A stretch of DNA of 35,229 nucleotides from Chryseobacterium sp. Leaf180 (GCF_001424585.1 NZ_LMPJ01000015.1:1-35229); one strand, 5' to 3'. Numbered from the stretch's first letter, positions 1-8,155 are shown. The notes: a model not told the origin generated them from the sequence alone. Translations and numbers: made by a program.

Positions 1-941
1 CAAGAATTATCAGAGGGGATATGGAAATGTATTCCAAAGTGTCGCATCTGGTTACAGAGGTCATTCAGGAAAAAGTGTTTGTTCTGGAAAAAGCAAGCAC
101 CGATGAATTTTATTTGGATCTGTCAGGCATGGATAAATTCTTTGGATGTTACCGTTGGACCAATGATATTGTAGATGCGGTCACCAAAAATACGGGTCTA
201 CCCATAAGTTTTGCATTATCCACCAATAAAACCGTAGCCAAGATCGGGACCGGAGAATCCAAGCCGACCGGCAGATTTGAAATACAGCATCAGAATATAA
301 AACCATTTTTAAATCCTCTTTCCGTAAAAAAGATTCCGATGGTCGGAAATGTAACTTTTAATCTACTGTCAAGATTAGGATTGCGAACCATTCAGACGCT
401 GTCAGAAACTCCCATTGAAGTTCTTCATCAGCTGATCGGAAAAAACGGAAGTGAGCTATGGAAAAAAGCAAATGGACTGGATGATACACCGATTGTTCCC
501 TATTCGGAAAGGAAATCAATTTCTACCGAAAATACGTTTTCCCAGGATACGATCGATGTTCAGAATCTGAGAAGTGTTTTATCGGGGATGGTCGAACAAC
601 TGGCTTTCCAGCTCCGTCAGGAAAAATGGCTCACCTCCACCATCTCTGTCAAAATCAGATATTCCAATTTTGATACGGAGACCAAACAGTGCCGGATTCC
701 TTATACATCAGCAGATCATACGCTGCTCAAATACGTGCTTGAACTTTTCAAAAAAGTATATACTCGCAGAATGAGGATACGCCTGATCGGAGTCAAATTC
801 ACTGGGTTGGTGCATGGGTGTCACCAAATGGATCTCTTTGAAGATACCGAAGAACTGATTTCATTGTATCAGACCATGGATAAAATCAAGAACAGGTTTG
901 GAACCGCCAGTGTGGGCAGAGCGTCCGGACTGCTGAGCTAA
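1..941 (+). CDS. dinB: Y-family DNA polymerase (DinB/Pol IV-like), 5' end cut by the window
   Basis: A translesion polymerase that copies damaged DNA with low fidelity. The reading frame is open from base 3 to the window edge, and the codons before the first ATG (position 21) read RIIRGD, which continues directly into a typical Y-family block. The true start therefore lies upstream and roughly 80-90 residues are missing, including the first catalytic Asp of the palm. The visible part has the second catalytic motif (STDEFYLD, residues about 26-33 of the visible ORF), the helix-hairpin-helix thumb (PMVGNVTFNLLSRLGL) and the little-finger domain. Near the C-terminus is QMDLF (bases 825-839), which fits the beta-clamp binding consensus. 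The stop lies 11 bp before the DnaE-type polymerase, so the two are almost certainly co-transcribed as a mutagenesis cassette. The family is clear. Whether it is closer to DinB or to ImuB needs the missing N-terminus. Confidence 0.9.
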   Translation, partial: RIIRGDMEMYSKVSHLVTEVIQEKVFVLEKASTDEFYLDLSGMDKFFGCYRWTNDIVDAVTKNTGLPISFALSTNKTVAKIGTGESKPTGRFEIQHQNIKPFLNPLSVKKIPMVGNVTFNLLSRLGLRTIQTLSETPIEVLHQLIGKNGSELWKKANGLDDTPIVPYSERKSISTENTFSQDTIDVQNLRSVLSGMVEQLAFQLRQEKWLTSTISVKIRYSNFDTETKQCRIPYTSADHTLLKYVLELFKKVYTRRMRIRLIGVKFTGLVHGCHQMDLFEDTEELISLYQTMDKIKNRFGTASVGRASGLLS

Positions 942-952
942 AAATACATCAT

Positions 953-3900
953 ATGTTTCTCAATTGTCATTCCTATCACAGCCTTCGTTACGGAACCATT
1001 TCCATTCAGGATCTGGTACAGCAGGCCGTGGATCATCAGGTCAGAACATTAGCATTAACGGACATCAACACCGTTACGGGCATTTATGAATTCTACAAAC
1101 TCTGCAATGACCATGACATTAAACCTATTGTCGGCGTTGAAATCAGAGTAGAAGGCGAACTTTATTTTATCTGTCTGGCTAAAAACCAAAAAAGTGTCGG
1201 GGAAATTAACCGACTCCTAACGGATTATAATTGTGATGGAATAGAAATTCCAAAACACAATCCAATCCTCGAAAATACCATAGTCATTTATCCTTTGCAT
1301 AATATTCCTGAAGTATTGCAGGAACATGAATATGTGGGAATCAGGCCAGAGGAATTGAATCAACTCGTAAAGCCCGATATGAAAAAGCTGATCGATAAAA
1401 TGGTCATCTTACAGCCTGTGACGTTCACAACCAAACTCGATTACAATCTCCATAAAATTTTAAGAGCCATTGATAACAATACATTGATCAGTAAATTAGG
1501 TGATCACGATTATTGCAGAGACACCGAAACATTTTTCAGTAAAAAAGAAGTTTTGGATCAGTACCGCCACTATCCCCAGATCATACGAAACACATCGGAG
1601 ATTATTGACCAATGCAGTTTCGACTACGATTTTTCAACCCCTAAAAACAAACAGCATTTTACGGAGAGCCGGGAGAATGATTTTAAACTCCTGACAAAAC
1701 TTGCCTATGAAGGGCTGGAAACGAGATATGGCAGCAACCACGACGAAGCAAAAGCGAGAGTGGAAAAAGAACTGGGCGTTATTGATCAGTTAAAATTCAG
1801 CGGTTATTTTCTGATCACCTGGGATGTTATTCAATACAGCAATAAAATGGGGTTTATGCATGTGGGACGAGGAAGCGGTGCCAATTCGATCGTAAGCTAT
1901 TGCTTAGGAATTACAGACATCTGCCCTTTGGAACTGGATCTTTATTTTGAAAGGTTCCTGAACCTCAACCGTAAAACCCCGCCTGATTTTGACATCGACT
2001 GGAGCTGGCAAACCAGAGATACCATTCTGGAATATATTTTCACCAAATACGGTAAAGAGCATGTCGCATTTTGCGGAACCAATGTAGAATTTAAGTACCG
2101 CTCCATCTTCAGAGAAGTCGGAAAAGCTTTCGGTTTACCGAAGGAAGAACTGGATATGCTGGCGACGAAACCGATGAGTGAGCATGATACCAATTCTGTT
2201 TTTAAACTGGTGCATAAGTATGGTAAGCTTTTGGAAAAGTTTCCGAATCAGAGAAGCATGCACTCCTGTGGAATTTTAATTTCAGAAGAACCGATTACCA
2301 ATTTCACCGCCTTGGAAATGCCTCCCAAAGGTTTTCCAATTGTTCAGTTTGACATGCATACGGCAGAAGATATCGGATTTGAAAAGTTCGATATCCTTTC
2401 TCAACGAGGTCTCGGAACCATCAAAGATACCGTAGAACTCATCAAGGAAAAAAGAGGAATTACGGTAGACATTAAAGACACAACCCTATCAAAAAACGAA
2501 GAGAAGTGCAACAGTTATCTCAGTATCGGTAAAACCATCGGCTGTTTCTATATTGAGAGTCCTGCAATGCGGGGACTGCTCAGAAGATTAAAATGTGAAG
2601 ACTATAAAGTTCTGGTTGCGGCATCTTCCATTATCCGCCCGGGGGTAGCACAGAGCGGAATGATGAAAGAATATATTTTCCGGCACAATAACCCGACAAA
2701 GTTCGAATACTTTCACGATGTATTTAAAGAAGAGCTGGGTGAAACCTACGGGATTATGGTGTATCAGGAAGACGTAATCAAAATTGCCCTGCATTTCGGA
2801 GGATTGTCGGCAGCAGATGGTGATGTTTTAAGAAGAGCCATGAGCGGTAAAGGAAGATCACTGTCTGCACTGCAGAAAGTCAAAGATCATTTTTTTGAAT
2901 CGTGCAGAGAACTGGGACATCCCGAACAACTGTCCAAAGAAGTCTATCGCCAGATCGAATCTTTTGCAGGCTATTCATTTTGTAAAGCACATTCCGCATC
3001 GTACGCGGTAGAAAGTTATCAGAGTCTGTATCTGAAAGTCTACTACCCTATTGAGTTCATGGTCTGTGCTATAAACAACGGCGGTGGATTTTACAGGACA
3101 GAGGTCTATATCCATGAAGCAAAAATGTCGGGAGCAACCATTAAAAATCCCTGCGTCAATCTCAGCGAATACCAAACCACAGTATATGGAACCGATGTGT
3201 ATTTGGGTTTAATGCATATTGAGAAAGTGGAAGGAAGAATCGCCTTAATGATTCCTGCAGAAAGAAAAAATAACGGCGAATACACTTCGCTGGAGAATTT
3301 CGTCAAAAGAATACCGATTGGAATCGAAACCCTGCAGATCCTCATTTTTATCGGGGCATTTAGATTTACCGGAAAACAGAAACATGAACTTCTTATTCAG
3401 GCAAGATTTCTGTTTGGGAATGACCAGTTCGTATTCAGACACCCCACCCTACTGGATGAACCCCAAAAGGAATACCTACTTCCCGTGATCAACAGAAATC
3501 CCTTTGAAGATGCTTTTGACGAAATTGAGATCTTAGGATTTTCTGTATCCTACAGTCCTTTTGATCTGCTGCAGACCAAATACCGGGGCAATGTAATGGC
3601 GAAAGACTTAGTCAAGCATCATAAAAAGCAGATCAAGATGCTTGCTTACCTAATCTCCAGAAAGCATGTGCCTACGAAAAGAGGTGCTATGTTTTTCGGA
3701 ACCTGGATTGATGCAGAAGGAGAATATTTTGATACGGCCCATTTTCCGAACTGTCTCGAAGAATATCCCTTTCAGGGTGGAGGCTGCTATTTGCTGTTAG
3801 GAACCGTAGAAGTAGATTTCCACTTTCCGACGATCACCATTCACAAAATGGCTAAGATGCCATTTATACCCGATCCACGCTATTCAATGGATAAAGAAAA

Positions 3901-4006
3901 ATCACTGGAAGCCGCCAGAACACTGCATGAAGATCTGAGCATGACGCAGAGAAAACCTTATCCACAGGAACATGAGATCGGATTGCCACGTCAGAAAATG
4001 ATCTAG
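953..4006 (+). CDS. dnaE2: DNA polymerase III alpha subunit, error-prone DnaE2/ImuC-like
   Basis: A C-family replicative-type polymerase of 1017 residues, shorter than a typical DnaE1 (about 1150-1200). An N-terminal PHP domain (about 1-200) has lost metal ligands: the usual HxH reads F-L-N before C-H-S, and the TDH motif reads TDI. Metal-dependent PHP proofreading is therefore unlikely. The palm is intact, with GRGSGA at about 304-309, PDFDID with D345, D347 and D349, and a later conserved block around FEKFDIL. A helix-hairpin-helix and OB-like region follows (about 880-980, containing the sequence TKRGAMFFGTWIDAEG). The ATG at 953 fits the PHP start and lies 11 bp after the Y-family polymerase stop. 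This pairing resembles ImuB-DnaE2 mutagenesis cassettes, normally induced by DNA damage. The promoter is outside the window. The gene is named by size, PHP decay and context; a DnaE1 assignment is less likely but not excluded. Confidence 0.85.
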   Translation: MFLNCHSYHSLRYGTISIQDLVQQAVDHQVRTLALTDINTVTGIYEFYKLCNDHDIKPIVGVEIRVEGELYFICLAKNQKSVGEINRLLTDYNCDGIEIPKHNPILENTIVIYPLHNIPEVLQEHEYVGIRPEELNQLVKPDMKKLIDKMVILQPVTFTTKLDYNLHKILRAIDNNTLISKLGDHDYCRDTETFFSKKEVLDQYRHYPQIIRNTSEIIDQCSFDYDFSTPKNKQHFTESRENDFKLLTKLAYEGLETRYGSNHDEAKARVEKELGVIDQLKFSGYFLITWDVIQYSNKMGFMHVGRGSGANSIVSYCLGITDICPLELDLYFERFLNLNRKTPPDFDIDWSWQTRDTILEYIFTKYGKEHVAFCGTNVEFKYRSIFREVGKAFGLPKEELDMLATKPMSEHDTNSVFKLVHKYGKLLEKFPNQRSMHSCGILISEEPITNFTALEMPPKGFPIVQFDMHTAEDIGFEKFDILSQRGLGTIKDTVELIKEKRGITVDIKDTTLSKNEEKCNSYLSIGKTIGCFYIESPAMRGLLRRLKCEDYKVLVAASSIIRPGVAQSGMMKEYIFRHNNPTKFEYFHDVFKEELGETYGIMVYQEDVIKIALHFGGLSAADGDVLRRAMSGKGRSLSALQKVKDHFFESCRELGHPEQLSKEVYRQIESFAGYSFCKAHSASYAVESYQSLYLKVYYPIEFMVCAINNGGGFYRTEVYIHEAKMSGATIKNPCVNLSEYQTTVYGTDVYLGLMHIEKVEGRIALMIPAERKNNGEYTSLENFVKRIPIGIETLQILIFIGAFRFTGKQKHELLIQARFLFGNDQFVFRHPTLLDEPQKEYLLPVINRNPFEDAFDEIEILGFSVSYSPFDLLQTKYRGNVMAKDLVKHHKKQIKMLAYLISRKHVPTKRGAMFFGTWIDAEGEYFDTAHFPNCLEEYPFQGGGCYLLLGTVEVDFHFPTITIHKMAKMPFIPDPRYSMDKEKSLEAARTLHEDLSMTQRKPYPQEHEIGLPRQKMI

Positions 4007-4041
4007 AATAGAACACATACTTAAAAACAACAACTTCTAAT

Positions 4042-4317
4042 ATGAAACTCAAAGCCACCATCGTTGATGAAACAAGCCCCGATCATAATTCAGTCATCGT
4101 CAGTTTTGAGGGTGATAAAAACAAAAAACATTTTGAGATTAAATGTGATTTCAACCCCTATGTCCATAAAATGAGAAAATGGGACAGCTGGGAGTTTTCC
4201 ATTACCTGGGACAGTGAAATTTATACCGACAAGAAGACCGGCGAAAAGTCATACTTTACCTATCTTATTTGCCAACGGGCAGTAGAGATCAATTCTCCAT
4301 ATGGTAAGAAAGATTAA
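4042..4317 (+). CDS. small beta-rich protein of unknown function in the polymerase operon
   Basis: A 91-residue soluble protein with no signal peptide or membrane segment. I do not recognise the family. It starts 35 bp after the DnaE stop on the same strand, with no terminator between, so it is probably the third gene of the mutagenesis operon. The sequence alternates hydrophobic and charged residues, as in a small beta-barrel or beta-sandwich, is rich in aromatics (WDSWEF, SYFTYL), and contains a lysine-rich turn (YTDKKTGEKS). That would suit a small nucleic-acid or polymerase-binding accessory, but this is inference from composition and position only. No terminator is visible on the plus strand after it. 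Confidence 0.7.
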   Translation: MKLKATIVDETSPDHNSVIVSFEGDKNKKHFEIKCDFNPYVHKMRKWDSWEFSITWDSEIYTDKKTGEKSYFTYLICQRAVEINSPYGKKD

Positions 4318-4365
4318 AGTTTAACAGCACAGGAGATAATGTATTAATAAGTGTTAGTTTCTTAA

Positions 4366-4400
4366 GTTAAAAAACCGGCAACATTTTCAGCCACCGGTTC
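4366..4400 (-). terminator. Rho-independent terminator of the chimeric recombinase/T9SS gene
   Basis: Read on the minus strand, AACCGGTGGC pairs with GTTGCCGGTT (the outer six pairs are perfect, and the inner ones include G-U wobbles) around a TGAAAAT loop. A run of six T's follows. It lies about 30 bp after the stop of the minus-strand gene that ends at 4430. The plus-strand side has no T-run, so it should not serve the polymerase operon. Confidence 0.75.
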
Positions 4401-4429
4401 TCCTAATTAAATTTAAAATATGAAAAGGT

Positions 4430-6277
4430 TTATTTTTTAATGATTTTACCGCTCAGGCTGCTTTTGTCGGTCGTAATTTTGATCACGTAATTTCCTGAAG
4501 CTAAACTCTGAACATTAATCCTGTTTTCACCACTTTCAAACTTGCCTCTTTTCACCAGCTGACCGGTCATCGAATACACTTCGAAAGTCTGCAGCTTATT
4601 CTTCGTGCTGATCATCACATAATCCTGTGCCGGGTTTGGATAAAATGACAGTTGCGCATTTTCAGCAGTAATTTCCGAAGTGCTTAACTGGCTGCAGGCC
4701 GATTTGGCATATTTGGTAAAGAAATTCTGTGATCGGTTTCCGGGAACATTCAAGGTCATCGCTGGTATATTGTCATCGGTTGCCGTAAACAGCTGCTGAT
4801 GAAAAAAGCCTCCCAAAACATAGTTTCCATCATTATCAACTGCAATTGCCGTGAATTCATCCTGTACGCCTGCATTGCTGTAAATCTCTCCCATTCCCAA
4901 TACGGAACCGGTGTCCTTATTAAACCTGAAAAGAACAGGGTCAGCATTAGCACCTGATGGTCTTGCCATGGTGAATCCTCCCCAACTTATTCCCCAACTT
5001 CCCTGAGCAAATCCTATCTCATTGCCATTCTGCACGATTTTTCCTTTCATAAAACGGTAAGCCGTTCCATTTACAGCTGCAGGGATTGCGTCAGGAATTT
5101 TTGCCCACTGTACCACTCCGGCAGAGTTCAGTTTCATGATAAAAGGTCTTTGAATCCCGTATGTAGGTATTGGAAAAGTATAACTTCCGAAAGTAGCTGC
5201 AGTGGTTGTATTCGAATAATATCTTCCCGCAATATAAATGTCAGAAGTAAAAGCATCTTTAATAATCGAATGTATTTCATCATCCAATATAGATGTTGCA
5301 AAACCGGTATTAATTTCTTTCCGCCAGGCTTCAATAACTGTATTGCCGTTAAGATTAAATGCAATTAAAAAAGCTTCCTTGTCAATGGGAATATTATTAA
5401 ATGAAAAATCGATCATATCCCCATAATCGCCGTTTCTCCTTTTTCCCGCCAGATAATATCTGTTTAGAGACTCATCATAAATAAAATTAGTATGACCGAT
5501 GGATGAGCTACCGTAAACATCTCCGGTAATGGGTACAAGACCGGAAAGAGGTGATAATTCACTTTTTTTCCGGTTTTTTTCTGCCTCTATCTCGCTGTTA
5601 ATCTGATAGATATACGACAGCAAAACATTGGTTCTAGTGGTTCTATATTGATTTTCAGAAAACACTAGTTTTTCGGGAAAAATCGAACCAATTATACCCC
5701 TTTTTTCTCTTATATCCCCGTTAATAAAGACTTTATGAAGGTTCGACCCATACGCTAATGCTTCATCCAGAAGTTTTGGAAAATCAATCTTTTTTGCATA
5801 TGCTTTTTGTGCTAACTGAGTTTCCAGTCTTTCAATTTCTTTAACAGATTCCGCTTTTAATTCTAAGTAATCTTCATTAGTGATCACTTCTTCCAATAAT
5901 TTATTTCTTGCAGACTTTAACCTTAAGTTCATCTGGTCAATTTCTGATAATATCCTTTTCCTTTCGGGCACGGGATTTTTCATGAATTTTTCAAAGTTCT
6001 GCTTTAAAACTTTTTTAAGATACTTTTTGATAGGCTCCCGCATGGTCATTGACTGTAATAAATCGAGGAATATTCTGTTAACTACCTCTGACTTATATCT
6101 ATATTTACATGGTGCTTTGCAGTGATAATAGAAATACTTTGTAGAATTTCTTCCAGTTGATGCACTCCCAGTGATCAAGTGTCCGCAGTCCGGACAAATA
6201 AGAAAACCTCTTAATGGAAGATTCTCGTCACACAATACTTTGACATTAGGCCTAACAGGTTTTATATTTCGATCCAT
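4430..6277 (-). CDS. Chimeric ORF: serine recombinase C-terminus fused to a T9SS type A sorting-domain protein
   Basis: This 615-residue ORF is two unrelated proteins in one frame. Residues 1 to about 245 are the C-terminal part of a large serine recombinase: a zinc ribbon (CPDC at 28-31, then YYHC and a nearby Cys) and a long charged coiled coil ending near SPLSGLVP (about 5522-5560). From there it becomes an extracellular repeat-type protein (YLAGKRRNGDYGD, NYVLGGFFHQ) that ends in a classic type A sorting domain (SFYPNPAQDYV, then VYSMTGQLVKRG, GNYVIKIT, KIIKK). It has no signal peptide, so the secreted half cannot be exported as annotated. Upstream, the frame continues through a single TAA into the recombinase N-terminal half. 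The simplest reading is that a mobile element inserted into a T9SS gene and the recombinase reads into the interrupted gene. The 5' half of the T9SS gene is not in the window. The ATG at 6277 is an internal Met of the recombinase rather than a natural start. Confidence 0.8.
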   Translation of the reverse strand: MDRNIKPVRPNVKVLCDENLPLRGFLICPDCGHLITGSASTGRNSTKYFYYHCKAPCKYRYKSEVVNRIFLDLLQSMTMREPIKKYLKKVLKQNFEKFMKNPVPERKRILSEIDQMNLRLKSARNKLLEEVITNEDYLELKAESVKEIERLETQLAQKAYAKKIDFPKLLDEALAYGSNLHKVFINGDIREKRGIIGSIFPEKLVFSENQYRTTRTNVLLSYIYQINSEIEAEKNRKKSELSPLSGLVPITGDVYGSSSIGHTNFIYDESLNRYYLAGKRRNGDYGDMIDFSFNNIPIDKEAFLIAFNLNGNTVIEAWRKEINTGFATSILDDEIHSIIKDAFTSDIYIAGRYYSNTTTAATFGSYTFPIPTYGIQRPFIMKLNSAGVVQWAKIPDAIPAAVNGTAYRFMKGKIVQNGNEIGFAQGSWGISWGGFTMARPSGANADPVLFRFNKDTGSVLGMGEIYSNAGVQDEFTAIAVDNDGNYVLGGFFHQQLFTATDDNIPAMTLNVPGNRSQNFFTKYAKSACSQLSTSEITAENAQLSFYPNPAQDYVMISTKNKLQTFEVYSMTGQLVKRGKFESGENRINVQSLASGNYVIKITTDKSSLSGKIIKK

Positions 6278-6292
6278 TATATTTTGAACCTT

Positions 6293-7063
6293 TTAATACA
6301 GCTCTTCATTAATAAGCGCCTCATGTATACTTTTCACGTGATAAGCTTTCTCATCATTATAGTCTCCTACGAAAATCTTTCCGCAGTATGCTACATTACG
6401 TAGACCTTCGAGAAAAGCACTGATCTTTAAACTTTTTCCATCTCTTTTGTTCATCATAAACATAATTTGACTCGCAGAAAAAATTCCCTTTGCCATTTCT
6501 TCAAAGGCCCAGATTATATTTGAAGCCTCAGGCTCTTTTCTGACAATATATTTTTTTCCATCTTCACTTATCTTATTAATATATCCGTACGGTGCCCTGC
6601 CCATCAATCTACCTTCTTTTTTTGCACGACGCATACCGTTAAAAGTATTTAATGCGCGTCGGTCATTTTCAACTTCCGGGGCTGCCAGATAAATGGCCAG
6701 CATCATTTTGTTTTCAGGTATCGCCAAGTCTAAAGGCTGTTCTATAGCCTGCGGTTCTACGTTTAGCTTTCTCAGAACATTGATCATCTGATAAGCGTCA
6801 CACGCATTTCTGCTGAAACGGTCCCATTTGGTAAACAATACGAGATCTGTTCTGGAAGTCCTTTTTTTTAGCCCGTCAATTAATTTGATCCATTCCGGCC
6901 TGATAAAAGTTTTGGCAGAAAAATCTTCAAACAAAACATTTTTTATAATGATATTATTAGCCTCACAATATCTTTTGAGCCTTTCTTCTTGATCTCTTTG
7001 CGAATATCCTTTCTCTGCTTGTTCATCAGTCGACACTCTAACATATAAATGAGCTGTTTTCAT
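6293..7063 (-). CDS. Large serine recombinase, N-terminal part, ended by an in-frame stop
   Basis: 256 residues with the resolvase catalytic domain: YVRVSTDEQ with Ser11 as the probable nucleophile, the helix with LVLFTKWDRFSRN, and ENDRRALNT. The start of the recombinase DNA-binding domain follows (GRAPYGYINK, then HEALINEELY). The ORF stops at TAA (6293-6295). Read through that codon, the same frame continues as KVQNIMDRN into the zinc ribbon of the next ORF, as expected for an intact recombinase of this family, where an aromatic residue usually stands before KVQ. The gene therefore looks inactivated by one nonsense substitution. The ATG at 7063 gives the expected N-terminus and lies 9 bp after a 55-residue companion ORF. 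Such enzymes integrate or excise mobile elements through a Ser-DNA intermediate; here the catalytic domain would lack its main DNA-binding part. Confidence 0.9.
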   Translation of the reverse strand: MKTAHLYVRVSTDEQAEKGYSQRDQEERLKRYCEANNIIIKNVLFEDFSAKTFIRPEWIKLIDGLKKRTSRTDLVLFTKWDRFSRNACDAYQMINVLRKLNVEPQAIEQPLDLAIPENKMMLAIYLAAPEVENDRRALNTFNGMRRAKKEGRLMGRAPYGYINKISEDGKKYIVRKEPEASNIIWAFEEMAKGIFSASQIMFMMNKRDGKSLKISAFLEGLRNVAYCGKIFVGDYNDEKAYHVKSIHEALINEELY

Positions 7064-7072
7064 AATAATTTT

Positions 7073-7240
7073 TTACAGATTATGTTTTTTCATAATAAAT
7101 TCAATGGCCGAAACGGTGATTATGTGCAAAAATGCTGCTATCTGTTTAGCTTCTTCTTGTGTAATTTCGACACGCTCTTTTTTCATAAACGCGATTAAAT
7201 CTTCGACTTCTATTTTTTTTACTTCAACAGTTTTTTTCAT
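7073..7240 (-). CDS. 55-residue protein preceding the serine recombinase
   Basis: A short ORF (ATG at 7238-7240, TAA at 7073-7075) ending 9 bp before the recombinase start. The protein begins MKKTVEVKKIEVEDLIAF and continues with an acidic/lysine-rich amphipathic stretch (KKERVEITQEEAKQI) and a hydrophobic helix (AAFLHIITVSAIEFI). There is no signal peptide. Close spacing and shared strand suggest co-transcription from the -7 box at 7456-7463, leaving a leader of about 200 nt. I believe similar small ORFs accompany Bacteroidetes serine recombinases, which would fit a small regulator or recombination accessory, but I cannot name a family. Coding potential is supported by position and by a plausible helical composition. 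Confidence 0.65.
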   Translation of the reverse strand: MKKTVEVKKIEVEDLIAFMKKERVEITQEEAKQIAAFLHIITVSAIEFIMKKHNL

Positions 7241-7368
7241 CACACTATTTTGATGATAAAAAACAATAGAATTTTTTTTGTCCTATTAATTCGGCGCTGC
7301 CTGGGATTATTTGTCTTATTAAGTCTTTATTGTAATCCGATGGCGTAACTTATAAATTATAACAAATG

Positions 7369-7392
7369 GTGACTATAAATAGATATAGTTAC
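7369..7392. repeat. Inverted repeat in the leader of the recombinase operon
   Basis: GTGACTATA (7369-7377) and TATAGTTAC (7384-7392) form a 9-bp inverted repeat with one mismatch (a G-T pair in one orientation) around a 6-nt loop. It sits inside the roughly 200-nt leader between the -7 box and the 55-residue ORF. The rest of 7241-7540 shows no gene. The repeat could be an operator, an RNA hairpin or a recombinase half-site pair; the sequence alone does not decide. Confidence 0.4.
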
Positions 7393-7455
7393 TGCAGAAC
7401 CATCATTTACGATAAGTAAGTAAAAAAAATCGCTTTCGATTAAAAATTTTCAACG

Positions 7456-7463
7456 CAAAAGTA
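7456..7463 (-). promoter_or_regulatory. Bacteroidetes -7 box (TACTTTTG) upstream of the recombinase operon
   Basis: An exact match to TAnnTTTG on the minus strand, followed by CG, in the gap between the RadC-like gene (stop at 7541) and the 55-residue ORF (start 7240). No convincing TTG element is visible at the usual upstream spacing, so the call rests on the -7 box and position. The predicted leader is unusually long, about 200 nt. Confidence 0.45.
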
Positions 7464-7540
7464 CATATATTTAACTGATTGTTAATTATTTAATGAGATT
7501 AATTGTATAATTTAAGCCCGTTTCACTGAAGTACCTTTTT

Positions 7541-7936
7541 CTACAAATAACCTTCATCTGCAAACGAAAGATGCTCGGTCGATGTCAGGATAAGGTGATC
7601 CAGCAGCCGGATTGATAAAAGATCAGAAGCATCTTTTATTTTCTTTGTCATTTTAAAATCTTCCGGTGAAGGCCGCAGATTTTCTGAAGGATGATTGTGC
7701 GAGACAATAAATCCGGTAGCGTTACAAAGGAGTGCGGCCTGCAGAATAATTCTGACATCTACCAAGGTGGAAGTAATTCCACACTTTGAAATTTTCTTAA
7801 TACCCAAAACCTTATTCGCCTGGTTGAGATACAGTGCATAAAACGATTCCCGATAATCAATTTCACTTGTATCGAAATGCGCCCAGACAATATCCACTGC
7901 ATCAATTGAGTTTTTTATACATATTATTTGGATCAC
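7541..7936 (-). CDS. RadC-like JAB/JAMM domain protein, 5'-truncated
   Basis: 131 residues matching the RadC-type JAB domain found on Bacteroidetes mobile elements. The core YRESFYALYLNQANKVLG and the metal-binding motif HNHPSENLRPSPED (HxHP then Asp) are intact, and the C-terminus LSFADEGYL is typical. The family is used as a mobile-element or anti-restriction marker; its activity is poorly defined. The called start is a GTG at 7936 with an in-frame TGA two codons upstream. The first few residues (IQIICIK) are encoded by DNA that, in another frame, belongs to an RHS remnant ending at about 7917. The natural N-terminus (roughly 15-25 residues) has therefore been replaced by the junction, and the gene is probably not expressed normally. 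Confidence 0.8.
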   Translation of the reverse strand: MIQIICIKNSIDAVDIVWAHFDTSEIDYRESFYALYLNQANKVLGIKKISKCGITSTLVDVRIILQAALLCNATGFIVSHNHPSENLRPSPEDFKMTKKIKDASDLLSIRLLDHLILTSTEHLSFADEGYL

Positions 7937-8047
7937 TAGCTTTCATGAAATTACTACGTTTCCATTATAATTATCCTCAAAAACATTAGAGCTTCCGGTA
8001 CTCTGATTAAAAATTTCTGATAATTAGTTTTCCACCTATGTACTTGT
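7917..8047 (-). pseudogene. RHS-repeat gene remnant
   Basis: About 131 bp, at roughly 75% identity by eye, match part of the large RHS gene (about 10560-10690). On the minus strand the remnant gives KYIGG, then a region equivalent to EILDLATGNFNGFEYDYNGNVV, then M-K-A-S-D-P-N-N-M-Y against M-R-D-G-N-T-D-N-M-Y in the intact copy. It has several frameshifts and stops and cannot encode a product. It has the same orientation as the intact gene and ends abruptly where RadC homology begins. It is likely left over from an earlier, displaced RHS gene downstream of the current toxin locus. Confidence 0.75.
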
Positions 8048-8115
8048 TCTACATGAGAAAATGAACTTAAAAAAAGATAAAGTATCTGAAAAATGAATCT
8101 GCTTCGCTATAAACA

Positions 8116-8146
8116 ACCAAACCCTCGTATTTGTGAGGGTTTTGGT
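8116..8146 (-). terminator. Hairpin terminator at the end of the RHS operon
   Basis: AAACCCTC (8119-8126) and GAGGGTTT (8135-8142) form an 8-bp perfect stem with an 8-nt loop. It can be extended through ACCAA/TTGGT with a bulge. It lies 75 bp after the last small ORF of the toxin operon. T-rich sequence follows on both strands, so it could also act from the other side, but no plus-strand gene lies nearby. Confidence 0.6.
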
Positions 8147-8155
8147 TTATTTACA

